From the NCBI GenBank assembly GCA_964576715.1, contig CAZNWE010000002.1:1-64000 (forward strand): 64,000 nt of DNA. The letters are read 5' to 3'. Each line of letters starts with the position of its first letter. The first letter of the stretch is position 1. This DNA comes from SLRI01 sp964576715. Lineage in GTDB: Bacteria > Pseudomonadota > Alphaproteobacteria > Geminicoccales > Geminicoccaceae. Made by a program: the position numbers and the translations under genes. The notes under the pieces are model-generated. The model saw only the letters and a list, made by a program, of their open reading frames with translations, had not been told where the DNA came from and searched no databases. Shown piece after piece: positions 9,441-17,861 of the stretch.

Positions 9441-10223
9441 CTAGCGGATGCTCTGGCCGCCACTCCGCGAGACCGATACCGACGGTTCCCGGGTGACCTG
9501 ATCGAAGCCCGGGGGCACGGTTAACAGCTGTGCCGGGTCGGGCAGGCGCAGCACTGCCGGTGCTGCCGCCGGCTCGGGCAGGCCCAGGAGGCCCGCAGTC
9601 GTGATGAACGCGCTGATCAGGCTGCCGCACTCCTCGAGCCGGCCGAGATTGGCGAAGTCGACCCCCCAGATGATGCAATTGCTCGCACTGTCGAGCTCGA
9701 TCACCCGGCCGCTGGCATCCCGGGCGGTAATGATCCCCTGCGGTGCGGTCACCTGGAGGCCCGTGGGAGTAATGAGGACGCGCAGGACCGTGCCGCGGAT
9801 CGCGAGGTTGGCGAAGGGGGTGCGGATATCGTAGCCGTCACTCGGAATGAGACCCGAGGCGAACTCGAAGATGCCGGAGACGAGGCTCACCGTCAGCGAG
9901 CCGTCGCCGGCATCCGGATCGAACACGTAGCGGTCGAGGGTGACGCGCGAGTTCGGCCCCATCACCAGTTCGCTGCCGTCGTTGAAGACGACTTTCGTGG
10001 CACCCTCGGGGCTGGTCTCGATCACCTCCTCGGAGAAGATCTCGTCGGGCACGTCGAGTACGCGGGTCACCTCGCCGAGAAACGCGTTCACCTCGTTGAC
10101 CACGCTCTCGGTGCCGCCGATGCGCACTGCAGCCAGGACCGGCGCAAGCGGTGCCTGGACCAGCAAACACGCCAAGGCAACGACAGCCGCCGTTGCCTGC
10201 CACCCTGCCCTACCATCACCCAC
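9441..10223 (-). CDS. FecR-domain exported protein
   Basis: A 260-residue protein starting at GTG, with a hydrophobic export signal (VVALACLLVQAPLAPVLAA). The FecR-type core is visible as ETSPEGATKVVFNDGSEL, then VSGIFEFASG and TPFANLAIRGTVLRV, the usual repeat of short beta strands. Unlike the anti-sigma FecR, it has no cytoplasmic domain and no sigma factor neighbour. Exported FecR proteins often accompany CHASE2 cyclases, and this one converges on such a gene, so it may supply or modulate the periplasmic signal. It follows the hypothetical gene at 10253 by about 30 bp on the same strand, probably one transcript. Confidence 0.75.
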   Translation of the reverse strand: MGDGRAGWQATAAVVALACLLVQAPLAPVLAAVRIGGTESVVNEVNAFLGEVTRVLDVPDEIFSEEVIETSPEGATKVVFNDGSELVMGPNSRVTLDRYVFDPDAGDGSLTVSLVSGIFEFASGLIPSDGYDIRTPFANLAIRGTVLRVLITPTGLQVTAPQGIITARDASGRVIELDSASNCIIWGVDFANLGRLEECGSLISAFITTAGLLGLPEPAAAPAVLRLPDPAQLLTVPPGFDQVTREPSVSVSRSGGQSIR

Positions 10224-10252
10224 GGCACATTTCCCAAACTATAGTTGAAGAA

Positions 10253-11044
10253 TTAGCACGTTTCCGTGCCATTCGCCATAGCCCTTGGCGGCAGCCCATG
10301 CGCCTCCCGGTACTGTGCGATGGCGACCCGGAACGACGCTGCCTGCGCTGCGCCGTCGGGGGCCACCCCGGCGAGGCAGGCCTCGACCGCATCCTCGACG
10401 GCCGCGGCGACGGCGGCCCAGGCGACGATCTCGGGCTCGCGCGCCAAGGCGGTCACTACGCTCGGGGCCAGAAGGCGGTGCATCGGAGCCTCGAGATACG
10501 GCCAGACGCCGATCCCGACGACGGTGCGCTGCGCCGCCAGCGACTTGATGAAGTGACCTGTCCCCAGGCTCCAGCGCAGCGCCTGCGCCGCCGCCGGGGC
10601 ATCGCCCATCTCGTAATGGATCCCGGCCCGCAAGAGCCAGGCGATCGGCTGGGCCGGCGACAGGACGAGAGACTGCTCGAGTGCTGCCAGTCCCATACGC
10701 AGGACCGCGGCATGCGCCGGATCGTCGACCGCCAGAGCGCCGGCCTGCTGCATGCGGAGCAGCGCCAGATCGACGAGGTCGCGGCGTTCCAGCCGTATCG
10801 CCAGCGCCCGCTCGCGACTGCCAAGCGAGCGCTCGTAGGAGAACGGATGCACACGGTTGCCCGCCGCCACCAGGGTCACGGCCGGGTCGCCCGGCAGGCG
10901 CATCAAGATCGCGACGCAGCGGGGACCGACGACGCCGACCAGGGCGAGGGCACAGCCGCCGATCAGCAGGAGCACGAGGCGCTGCCGCCACCGGCCTGTG
11001 CCGCCACGCCTCACCGCCATCTCCACGGCACCGACCAGCATGCC
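10253..11044 (-). CDS. Hypothetical membrane-anchored protein
   Basis: About 263 residues if started at ATG 11044. A TTG at 11077 and an ATG at 11023 are alternatives, and none has a convincing ribosome binding site. One clear membrane helix follows a basic stretch (RLVLLLIGGCALALVGVVG). The rest is an Ala/Leu-rich helical domain with TPR-like spacing (LEQSLVLSPAQPIAWLLRAG). No recognised catalytic motif is visible. Such small membrane proteins with one anchor and a helical soluble part are common in cell-envelope polysaccharide clusters, but nothing nearby supports that here. It is the first gene of a two-gene leftward unit with the FecR-domain gene. Confidence 0.5.
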   Translation of the reverse strand, partial: GMLVGAVEMAVRRGGTGRWRQRLVLLLIGGCALALVGVVGPRCVAILMRLPGDPAVTLVAAGNRVHPFSYERSLGSRERALAIRLERRDLVDLALLRMQQAGALAVDDPAHAAVLRMGLAALEQSLVLSPAQPIAWLLRAGIHYEMGDAPAAAQALRWSLGTGHFIKSLAAQRTVVGIGVWPYLEAPMHRLLAPSVVTALAREPEIVAWAAVAAAVEDAVEACLAGVAPDGAAQAASFRVAIAQYREAHGLPPRAMANGTETC

Positions 11045-11077
11045 CAGAGCATCGGCAAACCCCGTCCAGTTGCACAA

Positions 11078-11400
11078 AGGCCGATTTCTTCACGTCAGAC
11101 TTGGGTTAGCGCATCGAGCACGCGCCGTGCAAATCAAAAAACATCGGTTTCTTGTAGCACTTGCGGTCCACGCTCGCCGCCGGAACGGTCGGCCACAGCG
11201 GTATTTTCCGGCTTGCCTTGGTCGCCGAAGAGTCCATGTCGACCATCGCGGGCGGCCGCCGAGCGACCCGCACGCTGTCGACCCTGCACCGTCTTCTGAC
11301 GCTGGGCGGCTGCCGGGGCCGAACCCGCCATCCGCCTCGGCCTCGACAGGCCACCCGATTTCGGTCTACCCGACGTCTCGAGATGTCTTTGGAGATGCGG
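11078..11400. other. Non-coding leader region between divergent units, upstream of phnC
   Basis: About 320 bp separates the leftward hypothetical gene from phnC. An open frame runs through most of it in frame with phnC, but its translation is Arg-rich and unlike any PhnC N-terminus, so I treat it as non-coding. An AT-richer patch at about 11130-11160 is the likely promoter zone. I see no convincing Pho box here, in contrast to phnD. Confidence 0.4.
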
Positions 11401-12246
11401 ATGCTGCGGCTCGAGAACCTCGCCAAACGCTACGACACCGGCGATCACGCGCTGAGAGGCGTCTCGTTCACGGTCGAGAGGGGTCAGGTCGTCGGCCTGA
11501 TCGGGCCTTCGGGGGCCGGCAAGTCGACCTTGATCCGCTGCATCAACCGACTGGTCGAACCAACTGATGGACATATTTTTCTCAACGATCTTCAACTCTC
11601 CCGGCTGTCCCGTGGCAGGCTACGCAAAGCCCGGCGGCGAATCGGGATGATCTTTCAGGAATATGCGCTGGTCGAGCGGCTGACGGTGATGGAGAACGTG
11701 CTCTCCGGCCGCCTCGGCTACGTGCCGTTCTGGCGGAGCCTGTTGCGCAAGTTCCCGCAGGCCGATGTCGACAAGGCCTTCGCCCTGCTCGACCGGGTCG
11801 GCCTCGCCGAGCATGCCGACAAGCGGGCGGATGAGCTTTCGGGCGGGCAGCGCCAGCGCGTCGGCATCGCCCGGGCCCTCGAGCAGGACCCGGAGCTCTT
11901 GCTGGTCGACGAGCCCACGGCCTCGCTCGATCCCAAGACGTCGAGGCAGATCATGCGGCTGATTCTCGAGATCTGCCGCGAGCGCGAGCTGCCGGCGGTG
12001 ATCAACATTCACGACGTCATGCTCGCCAAGATGTTCGTCGACCGGATCATCGGCCTGACCGCCGGCGAGGTGGTATTCGACGGTGCCCCTGCCCTGCTCG
12101 ACGACGCCGCCCTCACCCGCATCTACGGCGAGGAGGACTGGACCGCGATGCAGGCGAGTGCAGCGGAGGACGCCGCCGATGCCCGGGCGACCTATGGCAG
12201 CGAGCCCGAACGGGCCGTGGAGGAGCGCATGGCAGGGCTAGCTTGA
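11401..12246 (+). CDS. phnC: Phosphonate ABC transporter ATPase PhnC
   Basis: A 281-residue ATPase when started at ATG 11401, chosen because GGAG (11391-11394) is six bases upstream and PhnC proteins usually begin with a sequence like MLRLENL. In-frame ATGs at 11383 and 11395 are alternatives. It carries the Walker A motif GPSGAGKST, the Q-loop [21 protein letters not shown] split across the lobe as in PhnC, the signature [15 protein letters not shown], Walker [14 protein letters not shown] and the H-loop INIHD. It energises import of the PhnD-bound ligand through the two following PhnE permeases, whose genes start 3 and about 830 bases after it. Confidence 0.92.
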   Translation: MLRLENLAKRYDTGDHALRGVSFTVERGQVVGLIGPSGAGKSTLIRCINRLVEPTDGHIFLNDLQLSRLSRGRLRKARRRIGMIFQEYALVERLTVMENVLSGRLGYVPFWRSLLRKFPQADVDKAFALLDRVGLAEHADKRADELSGGQRQRVGIARALEQDPELLLVDEPTASLDPKTSRQIMRLILEICRERELPAVINIHDVMLAKMFVDRIIGLTAGEVVFDGAPALLDDAALTRIYGEEDWTAMQASAAEDAADARATYGSEPERAVEERMAGLA

Positions 12247-12249
12247 CCC

Positions 12250-13071
12250 ATGGCCAGCGTCCCGACCCCCGGGCCCATCGCCGGGCGCCGCTGGCGCCGC
12301 CCGCCGGTCCTGATCAAGGATCGCAACACCCGCTGGCTCGTCTATGGCGGACTGCTGATCTACCTGGTCCTCGCCGTCTCCACCGTCGAAGTCGACTGGC
12401 AGCGCGTCGCCGAGGGCATCGAGCGCGGTTGGCGCTTCGTCAACGGCTTTCTCCAGCCCGACTTCGTCAGCCGCTGGGGCGACATCTATCGCGGCCTGAT
12501 CGAGAGCCTGACCATGACGCTGACCTCGACCGTGGTCGGGGTGCTGATCTCGGTCCCGATCGGCATCGGTGCCGCGCGCAACATCGCCCCTGCCTGGATC
12601 TACTATACCTGCCGCAGCGTCATCGCGATCAGCCGGACCTTCCAAGAGGTGATCATCGCGATCTTCTTTGTCGTGATGTTCGGCTTCGGCCCGTTCGCCG
12701 GCTTCTTGACCCTCTCGTTCGCGACCATCGGCTTTTTGGGCAAGCTCCTGGCCGAGGACATCGAGGATATCGACGAAGCCCAGGCTGAGGCCATCCGCGC
12801 CACCGGCGCTTCCTTCATGCAGTTGATCAACTACGGCATCCAACCCCAGGTGATGCCGAGGCTGATCGGCCTCAGCCTCTACCGTCTCGACATCAATTTC
12901 CGCGAATCGGCGGTGATCGGCATCGTCGGGGCCGGCGGCATCGGCTCGACGCTGAATGTCGCCATCAGCCGCTACGAATACGACAGTGCGGGTGCCGTGC
13001 TGCTTATCATCATCGGCATCGTCATGCTGGCCGAATACAGCTCGAGCCACGTCCGCAAGTGGGTGCAGTAG
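12250..13071 (+). CDS. phnE: Phosphonate ABC transporter permease PhnE (first copy)
   Basis: A 273-residue inner-membrane permease starting three bases after the phnC stop. About six membrane helices are visible. The EAA-type loop that contacts the ATPase is recognisable as EAIRATGASFMQLINYGIQPQ, with the following FRESAVIGIVGAGGIGSTL typical of PhnE proteins. SRTFQEVIIAIFFV is also typical. It pairs with the second PhnE to form a heterodimeric channel. The gene spacing indicates a phnC-phnE-phnE operon. Confidence 0.92.
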   Translation: MASVPTPGPIAGRRWRRPPVLIKDRNTRWLVYGGLLIYLVLAVSTVEVDWQRVAEGIERGWRFVNGFLQPDFVSRWGDIYRGLIESLTMTLTSTVVGVLISVPIGIGAARNIAPAWIYYTCRSVIAISRTFQEVIIAIFFVVMFGFGPFAGFLTLSFATIGFLGKLLAEDIEDIDEAQAEAIRATGASFMQLINYGIQPQVMPRLIGLSLYRLDINFRESAVIGIVGAGGIGSTLNVAISRYEYDSAGAVLLIIIGIVMLAEYSSSHVRKWVQ

Positions 13072-13072
13072 C

Positions 13073-13891
13073 ATGCCGGTGAGCACCATGGCCGACGGGC
13101 GCAAGATCTGGCAGCGGCGGACGACCGCGACGCAATGGGCCATTTGGGCCGCGTGGTTCGCCTTCGTCGTCCTTCTGGTCTGGTGCTGGGAGCTGATGAC
13201 CGAGACCACCATCTGGGCCTTCGTGTCGGACGCGCCGCGGCAGATCGCGGATCTCGGCAGCCGCATGTTCCCGCCGCGCTGGGCCTATATCGAGCGGCTG
13301 CTCTGGCCACTCTGGGACACCCTCAATATCGCCACGCTCGGCACGCTCTTGGGCATCCTGATCGCCGTGCCGGTGGCGTTCTGTGCCGCCCGCAACACGA
13401 CGCCGAGCGCCCTGCTGCTCCGGCCGATCGCCCTTTTCGTCATCGTCGCCTCGCGCTCGATCAACTCGCTGATCTGGGCGCTTCTCCTGGTCTCGATCAT
13501 CGGCCCTGGCCTGTTGGCCGGGATCGTCGCCATCGGCCTTCGCTCGATCGGCTTCGTCGGCAAGCTGCTCTACGAGGCGATCGAGGAAATCGACGAAAGC
13601 CAGGTGGAGGCGGTCCGCGCCACCGGGGCCTCGGGCCTGCAGGTGGTCGACTACGGTATCGTGCCGCAGGTGCTGCCGGCCTTCTTTGGCATCAGCGTCT
13701 TTCGCTGGGACATCAACATCCGCGAATCGACCATCCTCGGCCTCGTCGGTGCCGGCGGTATCGGGCTGCAACTGCAGGCCTCACTGAACACCTTGGCGTG
13801 GCCGCAGGTAACGCTCATTCTGCTCTTGATCCTCGGCACGGTGGTGGTCAGCGAATGGGTCTCGGCCAAGGTTCGGCACGCGGTGATTTGA
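13073..13891 (+). CDS. phnE: Phosphonate ABC transporter permease PhnE (second copy)
   Basis: A 272-residue permease starting one base after the stop of the first phnE (ATG 13073; an inner ATG at 13088 is possible). It has the same layout as its neighbour, with the ATPase-contact loop EAVRATGASGLQVVDYGIVP and FRWDINIRESTILGLVGAGG, and about six membrane helices. Duplicate phnE genes in tandem are common in alphaproteobacterial phosphonate systems. It ends the operon and is followed directly by a palindromic repeat element, which may act as the transcript end. Confidence 0.92.
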   Translation: MPVSTMADGRKIWQRRTTATQWAIWAAWFAFVVLLVWCWELMTETTIWAFVSDAPRQIADLGSRMFPPRWAYIERLLWPLWDTLNIATLGTLLGILIAVPVAFCAARNTTPSALLLRPIALFVIVASRSINSLIWALLLVSIIGPGLLAGIVAIGLRSIGFVGKLLYEAIEEIDESQVEAVRATGASGLQVVDYGIVPQVLPAFFGISVFRWDINIRESTILGLVGAGGIGLQLQASLNTLAWPQVTLILLLILGTVVVSEWVSAKVRHAVI

Positions 13892-13897
13892 AGGATG

Positions 13898-14001
13898 CGG
13901 GGAGGATGATCCTCCGCGCGCCCCACCGGGCCTTGGCGCTGGCGGCTGTCCCCGGCACCGGCGCCAAGTTTCGAGGGGGTGTAGGGAAAATCATTTCCCC
14001 C
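13898..14001. repeat. Dispersed palindromic repeat element, copy 1
   Basis: An element of about 104 bp filling the gap between phnE and the methyltransferase gene. Its left end is a near-perfect palindrome, GGAGGAT-G-ATCCTCC (13901-13915), followed by GCGCGCCCCACC. After a spacer come TTTCGAGGGGG and a right palindrome, GGGAAAAT-C-ATTTCCC (13984-13999). The right palindrome is close to the reverse complement of the left type. Related copies occur at 30357 and 54095. It ends two bases before the next ATG. Confidence 0.6.
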
Positions 14002-14003
14002 AC

Positions 14004-14756
14004 ATGATCAATCCCGTGCACAGCGCCCGCAAGGACCCCACGAAGCTCGTCCTCGAGGGTCTGCACAGCGTCAAGCATGCGCATCGCTTCGGCGCCCGGC
14101 TGGAGGGGCTCTGGTCCGACCGGCCGGCCGAGGTGCTGGCACTGGCCGGGTGGCTCGCTCCGGATCTTGTGCCGCTGCTCGAGGCACGGCTCGAGCCGGT
14201 GAGCGAGGCGGTGTTCACCGGCTTCTGCATCCGTCCGCCCGAGACCCGCCTCGTCGCCGTGGCCTGTCGGCCCTGTCCCAGGCTCGAGGCGATCGGCCGG
14301 GGACCGGTCGTGCTGCTCGACCGACCGCGCCATCCGGGCAATCTGGGCGCGGTGGTGCGCGTCGCCGCGGCGGCCGGGGCGGCCGCGGTCTGCACGCTGG
14401 GCGGGGTCGACCCCTGGTCGGCGGCGGCGCTCCGCGGTGCTGCCGGGCTGCAGTTCGCGCTGCCGGTGCTGAGCCTCGACGCCCCGCCACCGCTCGACCG
14501 GCTGCTCCTCGCCCTCGATGATCGCGGCGAGCCGCTGGAGCCGGCCAGCCTGCCGGGCGATGCCATCTTTGTCTTCGGCTCGGAGCGCCTGGGCCTGGCG
14601 CCGGAGCTGCGCGCCCGGGCGGCGCGGACGCTGGCCATTCCGATGCGCCCGGGCGTCGCCAGCCTCAATCTCGCCACCGCCGTCGCGGTCGTTCTCTACA
14701 GCCTCCGTCTGCGGCCCGCGTCGGGCACTGGACAGCGGCCGCTGCACTGCACATAA
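14004..14756 (+). CDS. TrmH/SpoU-family RNA 2'-O-methyltransferase
   Basis: A 250-residue SPOUT methyltransferase. The three family motifs are clear: LDRPRHPGNLGAVVRVAAAAG (motif 1, with the catalytic-type Arg), FVFGSERLGL (motif 2) and IPMRPGVASLNLATAVAVVLY (motif 3, which ties the knot binding S-adenosylmethionine). The N-terminal part contains EGLHSVKHAHRFGA, a substrate-binding region resembling the L30e-like domain. The target ribose, in tRNA or rRNA, cannot be decided from sequence. The start sits right after a palindromic repeat element and no good ribosome binding site is visible. Confidence 0.85.
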   Translation: MINPVHSARKDPTKLVLEGLHSVKHAHRFGARLEGLWSDRPAEVLALAGWLAPDLVPLLEARLEPVSEAVFTGFCIRPPETRLVAVACRPCPRLEAIGRGPVVLLDRPRHPGNLGAVVRVAAAAGAAAVCTLGGVDPWSAAALRGAAGLQFALPVLSLDAPPPLDRLLLALDDRGEPLEPASLPGDAIFVFGSERLGLAPELRARAARTLAIPMRPGVASLNLATAVAVVLYSLRLRPASGTGQRPLHCT

Positions 14757-14817
14757 ATCCGGGTCAGCCGCCTGCGGCCAGGCGGCCGGGCCAGATGCTT
14801 CTGTCGGGGATGGGGTG

Positions 14818-15210
14818 ATGTACTGCGAGGTCACACGGGCGATCAGCGTTTCCGTCGATCCGTTCTACGTCGAGGAACAATCGGCGCCGGGCGAGAATCG
14901 CTGGGTGTTCGGCTACAAGGTGGTGATCGAGAACCAGGGCGAGGCGGCGGTGCAGCTGATCAGCCGGCATTGGCGCATTCTCGACAGCCTCGGCCGGATG
15001 GTCGAAGTCAAGGGCGAGGGGGTGGTCGGCGAGCAGCCGATGCTCGAGCCCGGCGAACGCTTCGAGTACACCTCGGGCACGCCCTTGCCGACCCCGTCCG
15101 GCATCATGACCGGCAGCTACCAGATGGTGGGCGCCGACGGGCGTTGGTTCGACGTCGAGATTCCCGCCTTCTCGCTCGACGCGCCGGGCAGTCGCGGGAC
15201 CGTCAACTGA
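14818..15210 (+). CDS. apaG: ApaG (CorD) family protein
   Basis: A 130-residue protein that matches the usual ApaG length of about 125-130. Family features are the FYVEEQSAP start of the first strand, WVFGYKVVIENQG, the RHWRILDSLG segment, VVGEQPML-PGE, the TPLPTPSGIMTGSYQM loop, and an ending rich in PAFSLD. ApaG folds as a fibronectin-III/Ig-like beta sandwich. Its biochemical role is unsettled (named for Ap4A and cobalt-resistance phenotypes). Start ATG 14818 is preceded by a GGGGATGGGG purine tract. The trkH gene starts two bases after its stop. Confidence 0.92.
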   Translation: MYCEVTRAISVSVDPFYVEEQSAPGENRWVFGYKVVIENQGEAAVQLISRHWRILDSLGRMVEVKGEGVVGEQPMLEPGERFEYTSGTPLPTPSGIMTGSYQMVGADGRWFDVEIPAFSLDAPGSRGTVN

Positions 15211-15212
15211 GG

Positions 15213-16757
15213 GTGGCCGATCTCGGCCGGGAGGGGCGGCGCGGCACGGCGCGGGCGAAGCGACGCGGTGCTGCGGCACCGCCGGTGTTCCATCTCTTCG
15301 CGGTGGTCGACCTCCGGCCGGTCGCGATGGTGGTCGGGGTCGTGCTCTTGATCGTCGCCGCCGCCATGCTGCCATCGCTGCTCGTCGACTTCGCCGCCGG
15401 GCATCCGGACTGGCAGGTGTTCCTCTTCGCCGCGGCGACCACGGCCTTCGTCGGCGGCTCGTTCGTGCTGATGACCCGAGGCGCCTCGCCGACGGCCGAG
15501 CTCACCGTGCGGCAGGGTTTCCTGCTCACCACCCTGGTCTGGCTGGCGACCGCCGCCTTCGGCGCCCTGCCGCTCTGGTTCTCCAATCTCGGCCTCGGTG
15601 CCGCCGACGCCTTCTTCGAATCGATGTCGGGGATCACGACGACCGGCTCGACGGTGATCAGCGAGCTCGATTCGGCCCCCGGCGGCATCCTGGTTTGGCG
15701 CGCCATCCTGCAGTGGCTCGGCGGTATCGGCATCATCGTCATGGGCATCGCCATCCTGCCGATGCTCTCGATCGGCGGCATGCAGCTGTTTCGGACCGAG
15801 AGCACCGACAGCTCGGAGAAGATTCTGCCCCGCGCCGGGCAACTCGCCACCAGCATCGGCGTCATCTACCTGGCGATCACGGTGGCGTGTGCGAGCGCCT
15901 ACTGGCTCTTCGGGATGACCGCCTTCGAGGCCATCCTGCACGCGATGACAACGGTGGCAACCGGCGGCTATTCGACCCACGACCGCTCGATCGGCCATTT
16001 TTCCAGCGCCGCCATCGAGTGGACGGCGATCATCTTCATGATCGTCGGCGGCATCCCCTTCGTGCTCTACATCCAGGCATTGCGCGGCCGCAGCTTCGCC
16101 TTGTGGCACGACGATCAGGTATTGTGGTTCCTCGGCATCATCGCCGCCGGCACCGGCCTGTTCATCGTCTGGCTCTACGTCACCGGCACCGCCGCCGGGC
16201 ACGATGCATTGCGGCATGCCGCCTTCAGCACGATCACCCTGATCACCGGCACGGGCTATGCCGCCACCGACTACGGCGGGTGGGGCACCTTCGCCATCTC
16301 ACTCGCCTTCTTCTTGATGTGCGTCGGCGGCTGCAGCGGCTCGACCACCGGCGGGATCAAGGTGTTCCGCTTCGCCGTCATCTATCGGATCGCCCGGGTC
16401 CAGGTGCTGCGCCTGCTGCAGCCCTCGGGGGTGTTCCGGCCGTTCTACAATGGCGAGCCGGTTTCCGATCAGACGGCGATCTCGATCCTCGGCTTCATCT
16501 TCGTGTTCGCGCTCGGCTTTGCCGTGTTGGCCCTTTTGTTGAGCTTCTTGGGCCTCGACTACCTCACCGCGATGTCGGCGGCAGTGACCGCCATTGCCAA
16601 TGTCGGGCCGGGGCTCGGCGACGAGATCGGCCCGGACGGCAATTTCGGCGGCCTGCCGGATGCCGCCAAGTGGCTGCTCGCGGCCGGCATGCTGCTCGGC
16701 CGGCTCGAGCTGTTCACCGTGCTCGTGCTCTTCGCCCCGGCCTACTGGCGCGACTGA
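15213..16757 (+). CDS. trkH: Trk-type potassium uptake protein TrkH
   Basis: A 514-residue inner-membrane potassium transporter started at GTG 15213, directly after apaG. The four pore-loop repeats that form the selectivity filter are recognisable: GITTTGSTVI, ATGGYSTHD, TGTGYAATD and NVGPGLGDE. Ten or so membrane helices are visible, and a cytoplasm-facing GCSGSTTGGIKVFR precedes the last repeat. Function requires the NAD-binding TrkA subunit, which is not in this window. The N-terminus before the first helix is Arg- and Ala-rich, so the exact start is uncertain. Confidence 0.92.
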   Translation: MADLGREGRRGTARAKRRGAAAPPVFHLFAVVDLRPVAMVVGVVLLIVAAAMLPSLLVDFAAGHPDWQVFLFAAATTAFVGGSFVLMTRGASPTAELTVRQGFLLTTLVWLATAAFGALPLWFSNLGLGAADAFFESMSGITTTGSTVISELDSAPGGILVWRAILQWLGGIGIIVMGIAILPMLSIGGMQLFRTESTDSSEKILPRAGQLATSIGVIYLAITVACASAYWLFGMTAFEAILHAMTTVATGGYSTHDRSIGHFSSAAIEWTAIIFMIVGGIPFVLYIQALRGRSFALWHDDQVLWFLGIIAAGTGLFIVWLYVTGTAAGHDALRHAAFSTITLITGTGYAATDYGGWGTFAISLAFFLMCVGGCSGSTTGGIKVFRFAVIYRIARVQVLRLLQPSGVFRPFYNGEPVSDQTAISILGFIFVFALGFAVLALLLSFLGLDYLTAMSAAVTAIANVGPGLGDEIGPDGNFGGLPDAAKWLLAAGMLLGRLELFTVLVLFAPAYWRD

Positions 16758-16780
16758 GCTGCACACCCTATGTCTCGCTC

Positions 16781-17242
16781 ATGCGCGGATTGATCGACAA
16801 GCTGTTCGGCGGCGCCGTCTCCGGCGAGGCCGGTCCGGCCTCCGACTTCGAGGCGGCGCAGGTGGCCGCCGCCGCCCTGATCGTCGAGGCGGCGCTCTCT
16901 GACGGCAGTTTCACCGAGACCGAGCGCGAGCGGATCAACGGTATCCTGGAGCGCCATTTCGACCTGCGGCCGGCCCTCGCCGGGCGGCTCCTCGACGAGG
17001 CCGAGGCCGAGGCCCGAGAGGCGGTCGAATGGCACGGCTTCACCCGCGTGGTGAAGGAGGCCTGCAGCCACGACGAACGGGTGCAACTGATCGAGTTGCT
17101 CTGGGAGGTCGCCCTGGCCGACGAGCAGCTGCATGATTACGAGGCATCGCTGATCCGTCGCCTGTGCGGCCTGCTCTACGTCTCCGGCCGCGAGAGTGCT
17201 GAGGCCAGGAACCGCGCCAAGGCGCGGCTCGGGCTGGGCTAA
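16781..17242 (+). CDS. TerB-family protein
   Basis: A 153-residue cytoplasmic, largely helical protein. The TerB/DjlA-like signature is visible as AAAALIVEAALSDGSFTETERERI, split by helices, and later VKEACSHDERVQLIELLWEVALADEQLHDYE. These acidic segments bind metal in TerB. Members outside tellurite gene clusters are usually of unknown role. It follows trkH by 23 bp and so may belong to the same transcript, which ends here facing the leftward lipoprotein gene ten bases away. Confidence 0.8.
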   Translation: MRGLIDKLFGGAVSGEAGPASDFEAAQVAAAALIVEAALSDGSFTETERERINGILERHFDLRPALAGRLLDEAEAEAREAVEWHGFTRVVKEACSHDERVQLIELLWEVALADEQLHDYEASLIRRLCGLLYVSGRESAEARNRAKARLGLG

Positions 17243-17251
17243 CCGGCGCCC

Positions 17252-17860
17252 TCAGCGCAGGGTCGAGACGGTGAAGCGGACGACGTAGCGGCGGTTGAGG
17301 AAGTCGTCCTCGATGTTCAGCGCGAGCAGCGGCCGCGGCGCCGGCGCGATGTCCCGCCAGGTCTGCTGCTGCTCGACCCCGGCGAACGCGATCACCTGGC
17401 CGCGCTGCCAGTTGCGCGGGAACCAGACCGCACGCGCGAGGCAGGCATCGATATCGCGCGCCAAGAGGTCGAACTCCTGGCCGATAAGCGAGCCGTTGCC
17501 GCGTTGCAGGCGCGGGCCGGTGCAGACATAGCGAGCGGCGGTCGGGGAATCGCCCTCGACCGTGCAGCTGGTCATGCCGTCCGGCACCACCCGGCCCGAC
17601 CAGGCGCGCTGGCCGACGCGATCGTCGCGCAGCCCGGCGAAGCCGCTGCCGTGGTTGTCGACCACCCGCTGCAGGGCGGCACAGAAGCGATCGAGGCGTG
17701 CTTCGGGCGGTTCCTCGCGGACCGGCGGCGGCCGCACCTCCGGCAAGGGCTCGAGCACCGGCGGCGGCGGCTCCGGCGGCTGGCGCGGCGCACAGCCGAC
17801 GGCGAGCACCAGAAGGCCGAGCAGCGCCACGGCGCCACGCAGGCACCCGAACCGCCACAT
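17252..17860 (-). CDS. Hypothetical lipoprotein
   Basis: A 202-residue protein with a lipoprotein signal (LLVLAVGC, lipidated Cys at residue 23). A proline-rich linker follows (RQPPEPPPPVLEPLPEVRPP), then a soluble domain with four or more cysteines that could form disulfides in the periplasm. I do not recognise the domain. The start codon lies one base after the stop of the fnr-type regulator gene, so the two are co-transcribed and possibly translationally coupled. Confidence 0.6.
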   Translation of the reverse strand: MWRFGCLRGAVALLGLLVLAVGCAPRQPPEPPPPVLEPLPEVRPPPVREEPPEARLDRFCAALQRVVDNHGSGFAGLRDDRVGQRAWSGRVVPDGMTSCTVEGDSPTAARYVCTGPRLQRGNGSLIGQEFDLLARDIDACLARAVWFPRNWQRGQVIAFAGVEQQQTWRDIAPAPRPLLALNIEDDFLNRRYVVRFTVSTLR

Positions 17861-17861
17861 C

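Noticed and set aside
7078..9678. Leftward 866-residue frame opposite the cyclase
   Set aside because: The rightward frame has intact CHASE2 and cyclase motifs; this frame has none.
10256..10270. Small hairpin GCACG-GAAA-CGTGC (leftward strand) as a terminator
   Set aside because: It lies at the end of the hypothetical gene, has only five pairs and no T run, and the FecR gene follows within 30 bp.
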